Source: Alteromonas sp. BL110 | GTDB taxonomy: Bacteria > Pseudomonadota > Gammaproteobacteria > Enterobacterales > Alteromonadaceae | Length of the DNA stretch: 64,000 nt | Assembly (NCBI RefSeq): GCF_003443615.1 | Contig: NZ_CP031967.1 | Coordinates: forward strand, 1,426,001-1,490,000 | Direction of reading: 5' to 3' | Part shown: positions 50,072-57,857 of the stretch, piece after piece | Position numbering within the stretch: position 1 is the first letter of the stretch | Layout of the letters: each line of letters begins with the position of its first letter | Notes under the pieces: generated by a model | What the model saw: only the letters and a program-made list of their open reading frames with translations | Database searches by the model: none | What the model was told of the DNA's origin: nothing | Made by a program: the position numbers and the translations under genes

Positions 50072-51529
50072 ATGTTTTCCAGCACTATTCAGGTGTCTGT
50101 TTTTGTCTTTGTGACTGCTTTAATTGGTTTTCTAACCTATTTAAGTTGCCGCGGACAAAATAGAAATGCCCAAAACCAAAACCGCGAATACTTTCTTGCA
50201 GGCGGAGGTCTAGCTTGGTATTTCGTTGCAGGTAGTATCACGCTCACCAACCTAAGTACCGACCAGCTAGTAGGTATGAACGGTAACCAAATGGCCTTGT
50301 TAGCCCTATGGGAACTAGCAGCCGTTGTAGGCCTTTTCGTACTGGCAAAAGTATTTCTGCCTGTGTATTACAAATTCAAGTGTACAACCACAACAGAACT
50401 TCTAGAGCAGCGCTATCACGACAAGCATATACGCGCAGTTATTAGTGCGCTCTTCTTCGCAGGCAGTGCTTTAATATTTTGCCCGGCTGTAATCTATTCT
50501 GGCTCTTTGTTCATGCAGTCTATGTTTAACGTTGAACTGCCGCTTATGTACATTGCAGTTATATTCGTTATCGTTGGTGCCCTATATGCTATCTTCGGCG
50601 GTCTTCGTGCGGTAGCCGTGTCTGATACCTACTCAGGCGTGCTTCTATTAACCATGGCCGTATTGGTGGTTATTTTAGCGCTTCAAGCCATCGACTATAA
50701 CTTTGATGGAATTCCGCAAGAGCGACTTACGCTAATTGGCGATGATGAGTCTCCGATCCCTTGGCACACTCTACTTACCGGTATGATCTTTATCCAAATG
50801 TTTTATTGGGGTACTAACCAAGTAATTACTCAGCGCGCAATGGCAGCACCCTCTTTGAAAGAAGCGCAAAAAGGCGTATTCGCTGCGGCCGGCATTCGCT
50901 TGCTGATTGTACCTGCCATTATTGTTATTCCAGGTATCGTTTCATACAAACTATTTGGTGATATTGGTGATAGTGCTTACGGAAAAATTGTTGCAACGGT
51001 ATTGCCTGATTGGCTTTCTGGCGTATTCGCAGCGGCCATGGCAGCTGCGGTGTTAACCACGTTTAACAGTAACCTGAACTCTGCTACTGCACTTTACGTT
51101 TGCGACATTCACGAAAGCTATATCAACAAAACACCTAACGTACCTAAGCTAAGCGGCTACGTTACGGTTTTATTGTGCCTAGTATCGCTTGCGCTAATCC
51201 CAGTATACCAACAAGCTGATAGTATTATTAACTTGGTTCAAAAGCTTTATGGCCTATTAAGTATGCCTATTCTTTCGGTATTCATTGTTGGCTTACTGTT
51301 TAGAAATGTGCATGCATTCGCAGCCATTGGGGCAGTGTTGTTCGGTGTTTCAATTTACGCGTTAATGAGCTTTGAAGCTTCACCTCTGTATGCACCGTTT
51401 GGACTTCATTACATACACCTAATGTTCGCAACCCTCATTGGCTGTGTCGCCTTTGCTCTTATTGTGAACCGTGTGGTGTTTAACCAGAAGGCAGAGTTTT
51501 CGTTAGAGCTTTATAAAAAAGAAGCCTAA
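50072..51529 (+). CDS. Sodium/sugar symporter, SSS family
   Basis: 485-residue inner-membrane transporter of the sodium:solute symporter family with about 13-14 helices. SSS motifs: EYFLAGGGLAWYFVAGSITLTNLSTDQLVGM, GGLRAVAVSDTYSGVLLL, and FYWGTNQVITQRAMAAPSLKEAQKGVFAAAGIRLLIVPAIIVIPGI. The glutamine in STDQLVGM corresponds to the sugar-contacting Gln of vSGLT. It differs clearly from the second symporter at 57858-59420 and probably takes a different sugar, perhaps the intact galactoside. AGGAG precedes the ATG, and a terminator follows. Confidence 0.9.
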   Translation: MFSSTIQVSVFVFVTALIGFLTYLSCRGQNRNAQNQNREYFLAGGGLAWYFVAGSITLTNLSTDQLVGMNGNQMALLALWELAAVVGLFVLAKVFLPVYYKFKCTTTTELLEQRYHDKHIRAVISALFFAGSALIFCPAVIYSGSLFMQSMFNVELPLMYIAVIFVIVGALYAIFGGLRAVAVSDTYSGVLLLTMAVLVVILALQAIDYNFDGIPQERLTLIGDDESPIPWHTLLTGMIFIQMFYWGTNQVITQRAMAAPSLKEAQKGVFAAAGIRLLIVPAIIVIPGIVSYKLFGDIGDSAYGKIVATVLPDWLSGVFAAAMAAAVLTTFNSNLNSATALYVCDIHESYINKTPNVPKLSGYVTVLLCLVSLALIPVYQQADSIINLVQKLYGLLSMPILSVFIVGLLFRNVHAFAAIGAVLFGVSIYALMSFEASPLYAPFGLHYIHLMFATLIGCVAFALIVNRVVFNQKAEFSLELYKKEA

Positions 51530-51547
51530 CAAATTAGCAACATCTAG

Positions 51548-51576
51548 AAAAAGGATGTCTTTTGGCATCCTTTTTT
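51548..51576 (+). terminator. Terminator of the receptor-symporter operon
   Basis: Stem AAGGATG (51551-51557) with CATCCTT (51566-51572), A residues before, T run after. It separates the symporter gene from the alpha-galactosidase gene, which then needs its own promoter. Confidence 0.88.
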
Positions 51577-51656
51577 GTTTTTAACAATTAATATCGTCTA
51601 TATTTTACACTTATTGGTCAGACTTCATTTCCTTCGAAATGCAGACTACCATTGAA

Positions 51657-51672
51657 AGTAAAACGTTTACCC
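51657..51672 (+). promoter_or_regulatory. GalR-like operator before alpha-galactosidase
   Basis: AGTAAAACGTTTACCC, identical at 14 of 16 positions to the site before galT. A possible promoter uses TTTACC inside the site as -35 and TATAGT 18 bases later as -10, so a repressor here would overlap RNA polymerase. Confidence 0.65.
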
Positions 51673-51799
51673 TAAAATTGTAGAATAGGTATAGTGAACG
51701 TGATTTAATATGCGAAATTATGGCGTAAGAAGACACTACTTACGTTGTAAAAAAGTTGTATCACCACCTAATTTACGTTTTATTAACGCTGAGGTTTTT

Positions 51800-53929
51800 A
51801 TGTCGTCACTTTCTCAATTCGTACGCCTGTCGAACGAAAAAGTCACCTTAATATTCGACTGTCAGGGTCGTATGCCAAAAGTCATTTACTATGGTGCGCC
51901 ATTAAGTGACAGCACAACGCCTGAAATGCTTAGCGTTTTAAACACACGCCAAGAAGCTAAGTGTGCGCCAGTAATAGAGCCACCCATTACTTTAGTGCCA
52001 ACCCATGGTGAAGGTTGGACAGGACAGCCAGGCCTTGAAGTTTCCGGTGATGCGGACCAGTGGTCAGCAGGCTTTAATTTAGTAGAAATAGATCAAGACG
52101 CTCAATCGGTTGCCTTCATTGCTGAAGATGCACATCGCGGTATGCGCCTTATCACAAGTGTAGAGCTTGATACTGCGACCAGCGTTGTAAAATATGTTTC
52201 TCGTGTAGAAAACACCGGCAGCAGTGCGCTGAACCTCAATTACCTAAATGCTGCTAGCCTTCCACTTCCTACAACGGTTAGTAAAATCAAAACATTCGAA
52301 GGTCGTTGGTCTGCTGAATTCCAAACCAAAGATCACGACCTATTCTTTGGCAGCTATGTACGTGAAAACCGCCGTGGCAAAACCTCTCACGACACCTTCC
52401 CTGGCCTTATTGCATTCCCTCAAGGTACGGGTGAACTTAACGGTGAGTGCTATGGTTATCACCTGGGCGCTTCTGCAAATCACAAGCTTCGCGCCGAGCT
52501 AATGGCTGATGGTAGAAGCTACGTACAGTTTGGTGAGTTATTATTTCCAGGTGAAGTAGTACTTAACGCTGGGGACAGCTATACATCACCAGTTCTTTAC
52601 ACAGGCTATGGCTGTGAAGGTTTTTCATCCCTGTCGCAACAGTTCCACAATTTTATACGTAGCAATGTGCTAAACCATAGCGCTGAGTCTAAGCCTCGCC
52701 CAGTTCACTACAACACCTGGGAAGGGATTTATTTCGATCATAACGAAGACGAACTTAAAGCCTTGGCTGACAAGGTAGCGCCGCTAGGTATTGAACGCTT
52801 CGTTTTAGACGATGGATGGTTCAAAGGCCGCAGAAACGACAAAGCTGGGCTTGGTGACTGGTTTGTAGATGAAGCCATCTACCCTGAAGGACTAGACGGG
52901 TTAATTGACCATGTTACTGGTCTTGGCATGGAATTCGGCATTTGGTTTGAGCCAGAAATGGTTAACCCAGATAGCGACTTATATCGCGCGCATCCTGAAT
53001 GGGCACTTCAAACTGAAAACAACCCTCATGTGCCATTTAGAAACCAATACGTTCTAGATTTAACCAATCCAGAAGTGGTTGAGTACCTTTATAAAGTTAT
53101 TACTGATGTACTTAAAGCCTATCCCAAAATAAGCTACATCAAATGGGACATGAACCGCGACGTAAACCATCCGGGCAACCTGCAAGGCAAACCGGCAATG
53201 CACGGCCAAATGGCAGCGCTTTACGGCTTGATTGACCGCGTAAAAGCAGCTAAGCCAGGCATTGAAATAGAAAGCTGCTGTTCAGGTGGCGGACGAGTAG
53301 ATTTAGGCATATTGCCACACACGGATCGCTTCTGGACGTCAGACTCTAACGATGCACTAGACCGTTTATATATTCAGCGCGGCTGCTCTTACTTCTTCCC
53401 ATCTGAAGTAATGGGCGCGCACGTAGGTCCGCGTGACTGCCATATTACAGGTCGTAACCTACCTATTGAGATTCGTTCAGCAGTAGCCTTGTTTGGTCAT
53501 ATGGGCATAGAAATGGACCCACGTGAACTGACAGACCACGAGCAAAGCGTGCTAACAGACGCTATTTCGCTTTATAAGAAATATCGCCATATTACCCACG
53601 GCGGCGATTTATTCCGCATGGATGATGACAGCATGAATGTGAAATTTGGTTATGTGTCGAAAGACAAGCAGGAGGGTATTTTTGCATATAACAGTGTTAC
53701 AGAAACCGTACGTACTACGCCTAACCGTTTCTACTTCGCAGGGCTTGACGCTAACAAGCAATACACCATTGAGCGTGTGTGGCCTGAAAAGCTGAAAGAA
53801 TACACTCCTTCAATTTTACAGCAAACTGAAGGACAAGTGTTCTCTGGCGAAGTCTTGATGAAATACGGTATGCAACTGCCGGTACTCTTCCCACAAACAG
53901 CGCTGATTTATACTGTTAAAGCCCTGTAG
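51800..53929 (+). CDS. Alpha-galactosidase, GH36 family
   Basis: 709 residues; cleaves terminal alpha-1,6-galactose from melibiose, raffinose-family sugars or galactomannan fragments. N-terminal beta-supersandwich (about 1-320), then the TIM barrel with YNTWEGIYFDHNE and FVLDDGWFKGRRND. The nucleophile is Asp450 in IKWDMNRD and the acid/base is Asp515 in FWTSDSNDALDR, with the conserved CCSGGGRVD between them. No signal peptide, so it acts in the cytoplasm on imported sugar. ATG at 51800 is preceded by GAGG; a longer frame begins upstream of that site. It has its own GalR-like operator and supplies galactose to the Leloir genes further on. Confidence 0.95.
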   Translation: MSSLSQFVRLSNEKVTLIFDCQGRMPKVIYYGAPLSDSTTPEMLSVLNTRQEAKCAPVIEPPITLVPTHGEGWTGQPGLEVSGDADQWSAGFNLVEIDQDAQSVAFIAEDAHRGMRLITSVELDTATSVVKYVSRVENTGSSALNLNYLNAASLPLPTTVSKIKTFEGRWSAEFQTKDHDLFFGSYVRENRRGKTSHDTFPGLIAFPQGTGELNGECYGYHLGASANHKLRAELMADGRSYVQFGELLFPGEVVLNAGDSYTSPVLYTGYGCEGFSSLSQQFHNFIRSNVLNHSAESKPRPVHYNTWEGIYFDHNEDELKALADKVAPLGIERFVLDDGWFKGRRNDKAGLGDWFVDEAIYPEGLDGLIDHVTGLGMEFGIWFEPEMVNPDSDLYRAHPEWALQTENNPHVPFRNQYVLDLTNPEVVEYLYKVITDVLKAYPKISYIKWDMNRDVNHPGNLQGKPAMHGQMAALYGLIDRVKAAKPGIEIESCCSGGGRVDLGILPHTDRFWTSDSNDALDRLYIQRGCSYFFPSEVMGAHVGPRDCHITGRNLPIEIRSAVALFGHMGIEMDPRELTDHEQSVLTDAISLYKKYRHITHGGDLFRMDDDSMNVKFGYVSKDKQEGIFAYNSVTETVRTTPNRFYFAGLDANKQYTIERVWPEKLKEYTPSILQQTEGQVFSGEVLMKYGMQLPVLFPQTALIYTVKAL

Positions 53930-53978
53930 CTTTTTAAGCGCTTTAGCTTTCTAAGCGCTGCCTAAGGAAAATACAATT

Positions 53979-54017
53979 AAGCGAGCTATGCGGTATTACA
54001 CCGCCGCTCGCTTTTTT
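53979..54017 (+). terminator. Alpha-galactosidase terminator overlapping the convergent TPR gene
   Basis: Stem AAGCGAGC (53979-53986) with GCTCGCTT (54006-54013), an inner GCGG/CCGC helix, then a T run. The right arm is also the coding sequence for the last residues of the TPR gene on the other strand. Confidence 0.8.
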
Positions 54018-55087
54018 AGTGCCTTTTTGATTTTTTTGAGTGTCTTAGCAAAACGTTCATTTTTCTCTTCTTTTATCGCTTCAACAACGTTTTGCGCTTC
54101 AATAACTTTATCTGCATTAAGAAGAAGTTCAGCTAAGCGTAGCTGAGCCCAATTAGCTGTTGGTAGACCTTCAGTATCAATGGTCGCAATCTGGTAGTCC
54201 TCCAAATAGCTTTTTAGCGCGTTAATACCTGAAGTTGTGTACTCGCCACTTTCAACAGCAACTTGCCCTAAGCGATACTTTCCATACATAAGACTGGCTT
54301 TACGCTTTTGATAAGTATCCCAAGCCTCAGTATCTGCTTTGGAAACCGCAGCCACATCTGTATCTGATAACGGCAACAAAGTATCGTAAGATGCCGCGTA
54401 CTGCTCACTACCTAAATAGAAACTACCTAGCTCAACCCTAGCGCGAATTTGGGTGCTGTCACCTTCAATTAAAGAGGCAAAGATCACCTCTGCTTCTTCC
54501 TGTTTATCTTTTTCCAAATAAACCTTAGCTAAGGCAAACTGGCCTTCGGTAGCATCTAGTTTTGAAATTGTTTGCGCAAGTGTCATGGCTTCATCCATGT
54601 CCCCTCCAGCAATAGAAGGAGCCATTAAGTGAAACTGCATTAAGGCTTGGTAAACAGCAACCTCTTCTGGGGCGATTTCCACTGCTTTTTCTAAACTCTC
54701 TTTTGCTTTTTTCGCATAGCCTAGAGCTGAAAATATACTACTTGAGGCTTGGGCTCCCATCACGCTGGCGTGTGTATGGTAAGCCTTATAGTTATCACTG
54801 TAATCCTGAATAAACTGCTCTGCTGCCTCTTCTGCCTCATCTAAATCTATGTTCATCAGGGCAGAAATAAGCATGTTGTGCTGTTCTGGCGACTTGCCTT
54901 TAACGGCTTCGAGGGATTCTACAACGTATTTAAAGTCACCTTGTTTGAAGTAGGCCTTTAGCCTTGCTACCTCATCGGCGCTTGCTGCAGCAACGTCTTG
55001 TGCTGCTGCATAGCTTTCGGTAATAGCCATGGGCGGCATTAACAAAATAGAGCAGGCACATAGTGCTGACACAGTATATTTACGCAT
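53996..55087 (-). CDS. Exported TPR-repeat protein
   Basis: 363 residues. Signal peptide about 1-28 (MRKYTVSALCACSILLMPPMAITESYA), then helical repeats of the tetratricopeptide type (ARLKAYFKQGDFKYVVESLEAV; AKKAKESLEKAVEIAPEEVAVYQALMQFHLMAP; FALAKVYLEKDKQEEAEVIFASLI; ARVELGSFYLGSEQYAASYDTLLPL) and a basic end (KKIKKALKKRAAV). No function can be assigned. ATG at 55087 is chosen because AAGGAAG lies seven bases upstream and it begins the signal peptide. It interrupts the galactose genes on the opposite strand and has no GalR-like site. Confidence 0.8.
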   Translation of the reverse strand: MRKYTVSALCACSILLMPPMAITESYAAAQDVAAASADEVARLKAYFKQGDFKYVVESLEAVKGKSPEQHNMLISALMNIDLDEAEEAAEQFIQDYSDNYKAYHTHASVMGAQASSSIFSALGYAKKAKESLEKAVEIAPEEVAVYQALMQFHLMAPSIAGGDMDEAMTLAQTISKLDATEGQFALAKVYLEKDKQEEAEVIFASLIEGDSTQIRARVELGSFYLGSEQYAASYDTLLPLSDTDVAAVSKADTEAWDTYQKRKASLMYGKYRLGQVAVESGEYTTSGINALKSYLEDYQIATIDTEGLPTANWAQLRLAELLLNADKVIEAQNVVEAIKEEKNERFAKTLKKIKKALKKRAAV

Positions 55088-55240
55088 TTTCACTTCCTTA
55101 TGGTTTAGTTTATGCTTTGTTCGATAAGGTATTCTGAGATGCCGCTTTAGAGCGCTTTTTATTATCAATGATTGGTAGAAGCAGTCTTATATTACGCCAC
55201 TATGCGTTACGATAGAAAAATAAATATGTAACAAAATTAA

Positions 55241-55264
55241 AAAAGGATGCCGAAGCATCCTTTT
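55241..55264 (-). terminator. Terminator after the alpha/beta hydrolase gene
   Basis: Perfect ten-base stem AAAAGGATGC with GCATCCTTTT around four bases; read on the minus strand the loop is TTCG closed by C and G, a very stable cUUCGg tetraloop, followed by T residues. Confidence 0.88.
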
Positions 55265-55271
55265 CAAACTG

Positions 55272-56558
55272 TTATTTACTGTCCATTTCTAGCCCCAATG
55301 CCCATCGGTCGTCGAAGCCCTTCCAAGGCTCTGGCTTCTTACCGTCTACGGGTACTTGGGCACTACTGCCACTCACGTTCAGGTATTCACAATCATCTTT
55401 TAAGCCTTTCACATGGCAGTTCATAAGCGCCAAAGCGAAGTGCTCGTTGATAGCGTTCAACTTTTGCACTTCCCATGCAGGTTCAATGTAGCTGCCCAAA
55501 TCAAACTCGCTGCCATAGGCTTCTTTAGGTGCTGGGTGTGGCGCTACGTTATGACGCGCATTTTTAACGGTAAGTAGCTTAGAGCCTTTACTGCCGGTAT
55601 TTTCGAATAACCATTTGATACCATCGTAACCAGAAATATCGTCGTTATCACCCGCCACATAAAGAACCGGCACCTTGATATTGTTAAGTGATTCAACATC
55701 AAATAGCTGATGTTGCCCGCCCCATGGAGCAAGCGCTAGCGCTGCTTTCCAAGCTGGCAGCACATCTTTGCTACTTTCTTCGCCACCTGCGCACGTATTT
55801 AGCGCATCTTTGATAAGGGCGGCCACTTTAGGGTCTTGCGTACCGGTAAAGGTTGCTGCTGTTTGATCGTTAAATGCATAACAACCACCTACTGTACTTA
55901 CCGCACCATAGCCTCCCATGGAGTAACCAATTACCCCTGCTTTACTTGCGTCAACACTCTCTTTGAAAAATTCGTTTTCGCTGATGCTGTTTAAAGTAAG
56001 TACTTGGTCTCGTGAGCGGTTTAGTAATGTGCTTGGAAAACCTGAATACGGGTTTTCTGCAAAATTAACATCTTTATTCGTAGAATCTGTGTGGTCGATT
56101 GCTGCTACTACATAGCCGTGAGACGCAAGGTGTTCACCTAAATAATACATAAGCGTGCGATAACCAGTATACCCGTGAGATATAACCACCACCGGGTAAT
56201 CAGATTCTGCTGCGGCAATAGGCGCATCGCGGCTGGCATCACCCTCAATTTCAAATACTTGACCACTTCGTGTTTCATTAACATACGTCGCCGTCTCAGC
56301 AGCACTTGAAGCTGGATACCAGACCTCTAGCGTCAATTTGCGCTTGATATCATTTCCGGCGATATCTTTTACTTTTTCAGGATACGTGGCTTCAATAGTT
56401 TTTACGCCAACTGTATGTGTACCTTTCTCACTGAGCGACGGCATCACGTCGGCAGGAAAAGGCTTATACAGCTTTTGAGCAGCTGATACTGTGGGTGAAA
56501 CGATGGTGGTTGCTGAAACCAAAGCGAACGTACTAGCAAGTAGGGATAACGTTTTCAT
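55272..56558 (-). CDS. Exported alpha/beta hydrolase, PAF-acetylhydrolase/dienelactone-hydrolase-like
   Basis: 428 residues with a signal peptide (MKTLSLLASTFALVSATTIVSPTVSA) and an alpha/beta-hydrolase fold. YPVVVISHGYTGYRTLMYYLGEHLASHGYVVAAIDHTDS forms the oxyanion and core strands, GYSMGGYG is the nucleophile elbow with the Ser, LYVAGDNDDISGY gives an acid candidate and NARHNVAPHPAP a His candidate. Family position near PF03403 suggests an esterase or phospholipase A2-like enzyme; substrate unknown. ATG at 56558 starts the signal peptide, ATG at 56570 is an alternative, and neither has a good ribosome site. Confidence 0.82.
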   Translation of the reverse strand: MKTLSLLASTFALVSATTIVSPTVSAAQKLYKPFPADVMPSLSEKGTHTVGVKTIEATYPEKVKDIAGNDIKRKLTLEVWYPASSAAETATYVNETRSGQVFEIEGDASRDAPIAAAESDYPVVVISHGYTGYRTLMYYLGEHLASHGYVVAAIDHTDSTNKDVNFAENPYSGFPSTLLNRSRDQVLTLNSISENEFFKESVDASKAGVIGYSMGGYGAVSTVGGCYAFNDQTAATFTGTQDPKVAALIKDALNTCAGGEESSKDVLPAWKAALALAPWGGQHQLFDVESLNNIKVPVLYVAGDNDDISGYDGIKWLFENTGSKGSKLLTVKNARHNVAPHPAPKEAYGSEFDLGSYIEPAWEVQKLNAINEHFALALMNCHVKGLKDDCEYLNVSGSSAQVPVDGKKPEPWKGFDDRWALGLEMDSK

Positions 56559-56570
56559 GATGATAGGCAT

Positions 56571-57003
56571 TTTTTTAATAAGTTAATAAAATAATAATAC
56601 CTTTTAACGAGTGAGGAGCAAGATATGCGTTATTTATAATGGTAATTAGAAACAATAAGAAGTAATGATTAAAAAGGTGAAACGTATTACTCCTTTCAAT
56701 TCATGACGCTTCCTAGAAGGGTCACTTATTAATCTAAGAATTTCAGTTCTCTTTATAGCCCTTAAATTAAAATACGGCTTTCTAAAACAAGGCTAGTACT
56801 GCCTTTACTGCATTCAATTAGCTTGCTAACAGGAAACACAGGTCTTAGGAAAGTAACTTCCAAAAGCCGTAACCACGTGCCTTATGTACAGTACAACAAA
56901 CACAGAGCGAGAATAAAAAACCCAGCTTTTACACTGGGTTTAGTCAAATCTTTTAATATAAAGTGATTTATATTTACACTTTTACAGTTTCGATTTTGGT
57001 TCC
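56571..57003. other. Intergenic region hydrolase-ssb, 433 bases
   Basis: Holds the promoter of the hydrolase gene and, near its right end, the ssb terminator. The remainder is AT-rich with no gene-like reading frame. A weak GalR-like match (11 of 16) at 56676-56691 is probably chance. Confidence 0.6.
56914..56942 (-). terminator. ssb terminator
   Basis: Stem AACCCAG (56919-56925) with CTGGGTT (56934-56940); on the minus strand it is followed by six T residues. Confidence 0.88.
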
Positions 57004-57588
57004 CTAGAACGGAATATCGTCGTCGAAATCAAAGTCTGGCTCGGCCATTGGGGGGGTCTTAGGCTGACCTTGGTTACCACCTTGAGGCGCTTGATTGTAG
57101 CCGCCACCTTGGTTTTGATTGTAACCCCCTTGTTGACCACCGCCTTGCTGTTGCGCTTGGTTATAGCCGCCCTGCGCTGGTGCTTGGTTGTAACCACCCT
57201 GGTTGTTTTGAGGACGCTGATAACCACCGTTACCGCCACCGCCTTCACCGCCGCGACCGCCAAGCATTTGCATTTGGTCTACGATAATTTCGGTAGTGTA
57301 TTTGTCCTGACCTTGCTGATCTTGCCACTTGCGCGTTTGCAATTTACCTTCAACGTAAATCTGCGAGCCCTTTTTCAGGTACTCTCCGGCAATTTCTGCT
57401 AAGCGACGGTACATTGTAAGGCGGTGCCACTCAGTGCGCTCTTGAACCTGACCCTGTTGGTCTTTCCAGCTTTCGCTAGTTGCTAGGCTTAAGTTCGCAA
57501 CGGCGTTTCCGTTAGGCATGTATCTAACTTCAGGATCATTGCCAAGGTTTCCAACAAGAATAACCTTATTAACGCCTTTCGTTGCCAT
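57004..57588 (-). CDS. ssb: Single-stranded DNA-binding protein
   Basis: Coats single-stranded DNA in replication and repair. 194 residues: OB fold about 1-112 ([69 protein letters not shown]), a long Gly/Gln/Asn linker with repeated GGYNQ units (about 115-180), and the conserved acidic tip DDDIPF that recruits partner proteins. AGGAG before ATG. It is a housekeeping gene lying between sugar genes. No clear LexA box (CTGT-N8-ACAG) was seen upstream. Confidence 0.97.
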   Translation of the reverse strand: MATKGVNKVILVGNLGNDPEVRYMPNGNAVANLSLATSESWKDQQGQVQERTEWHRLTMYRRLAEIAGEYLKKGSQIYVEGKLQTRKWQDQQGQDKYTTEIIVDQMQMLGGRGGEGGGGNGGYQRPQNNQGGYNQAPAQGGYNQAQQQGGGQQGGYNQNQGGGYNQAPQGGNQGQPKTPPMAEPDFDFDDDIPF

Positions 57589-57857
57589 TGATGTCTCCTG
57601 TAACGTTTTTAGTGGCTTGCTGTATAACTCTTCATTAAGTAAGACATCAGCAAGCGCGAAAGTTCATCGAATATTAGCCGGTTAGTATATCGTATTTTAT
57701 GTGGAAAATTTGAAATTTTTCGCCTCACGTTTACTTCACTAACTGCAACACATTCTAGAACTTAACAAAATTTATTGTCAGCGTCTTCTGAACTTTCGCG
57801 TTGTTTTGAGCAAAGCTTAGTTAGGGCGTTACGATTAAAAACGCCCTCTTATACTTG

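Noticed and set aside
56676..56691. GalR-like sequence GGTGAAACGTATTACT before the hydrolase gene
   Set aside because: Only 11 of 16 positions agree with the galT site and the right half is not inverted; likely chance in AT-rich sequence.
57075..57245. Short repeated units in ssb that could suggest a repeat array
   Set aside because: They are in-frame codons for the GGYNQ-like linker of SSB, with no spacer structure; not CRISPR.
57070..57402. Hydrophobic open frame antisense to ssb
   Set aside because: Its Leu/Val-rich appearance is the mirror of the Gly/Gln/Asn repeat codons of the SSB linker, not a membrane protein.
57823..57847. Hairpin AGGGCGTT / AACGCCCT after the vSGLT-like gene
   Set aside because: On the strand of the symporter gene it is not followed by a T run, so I do not call it a terminator.
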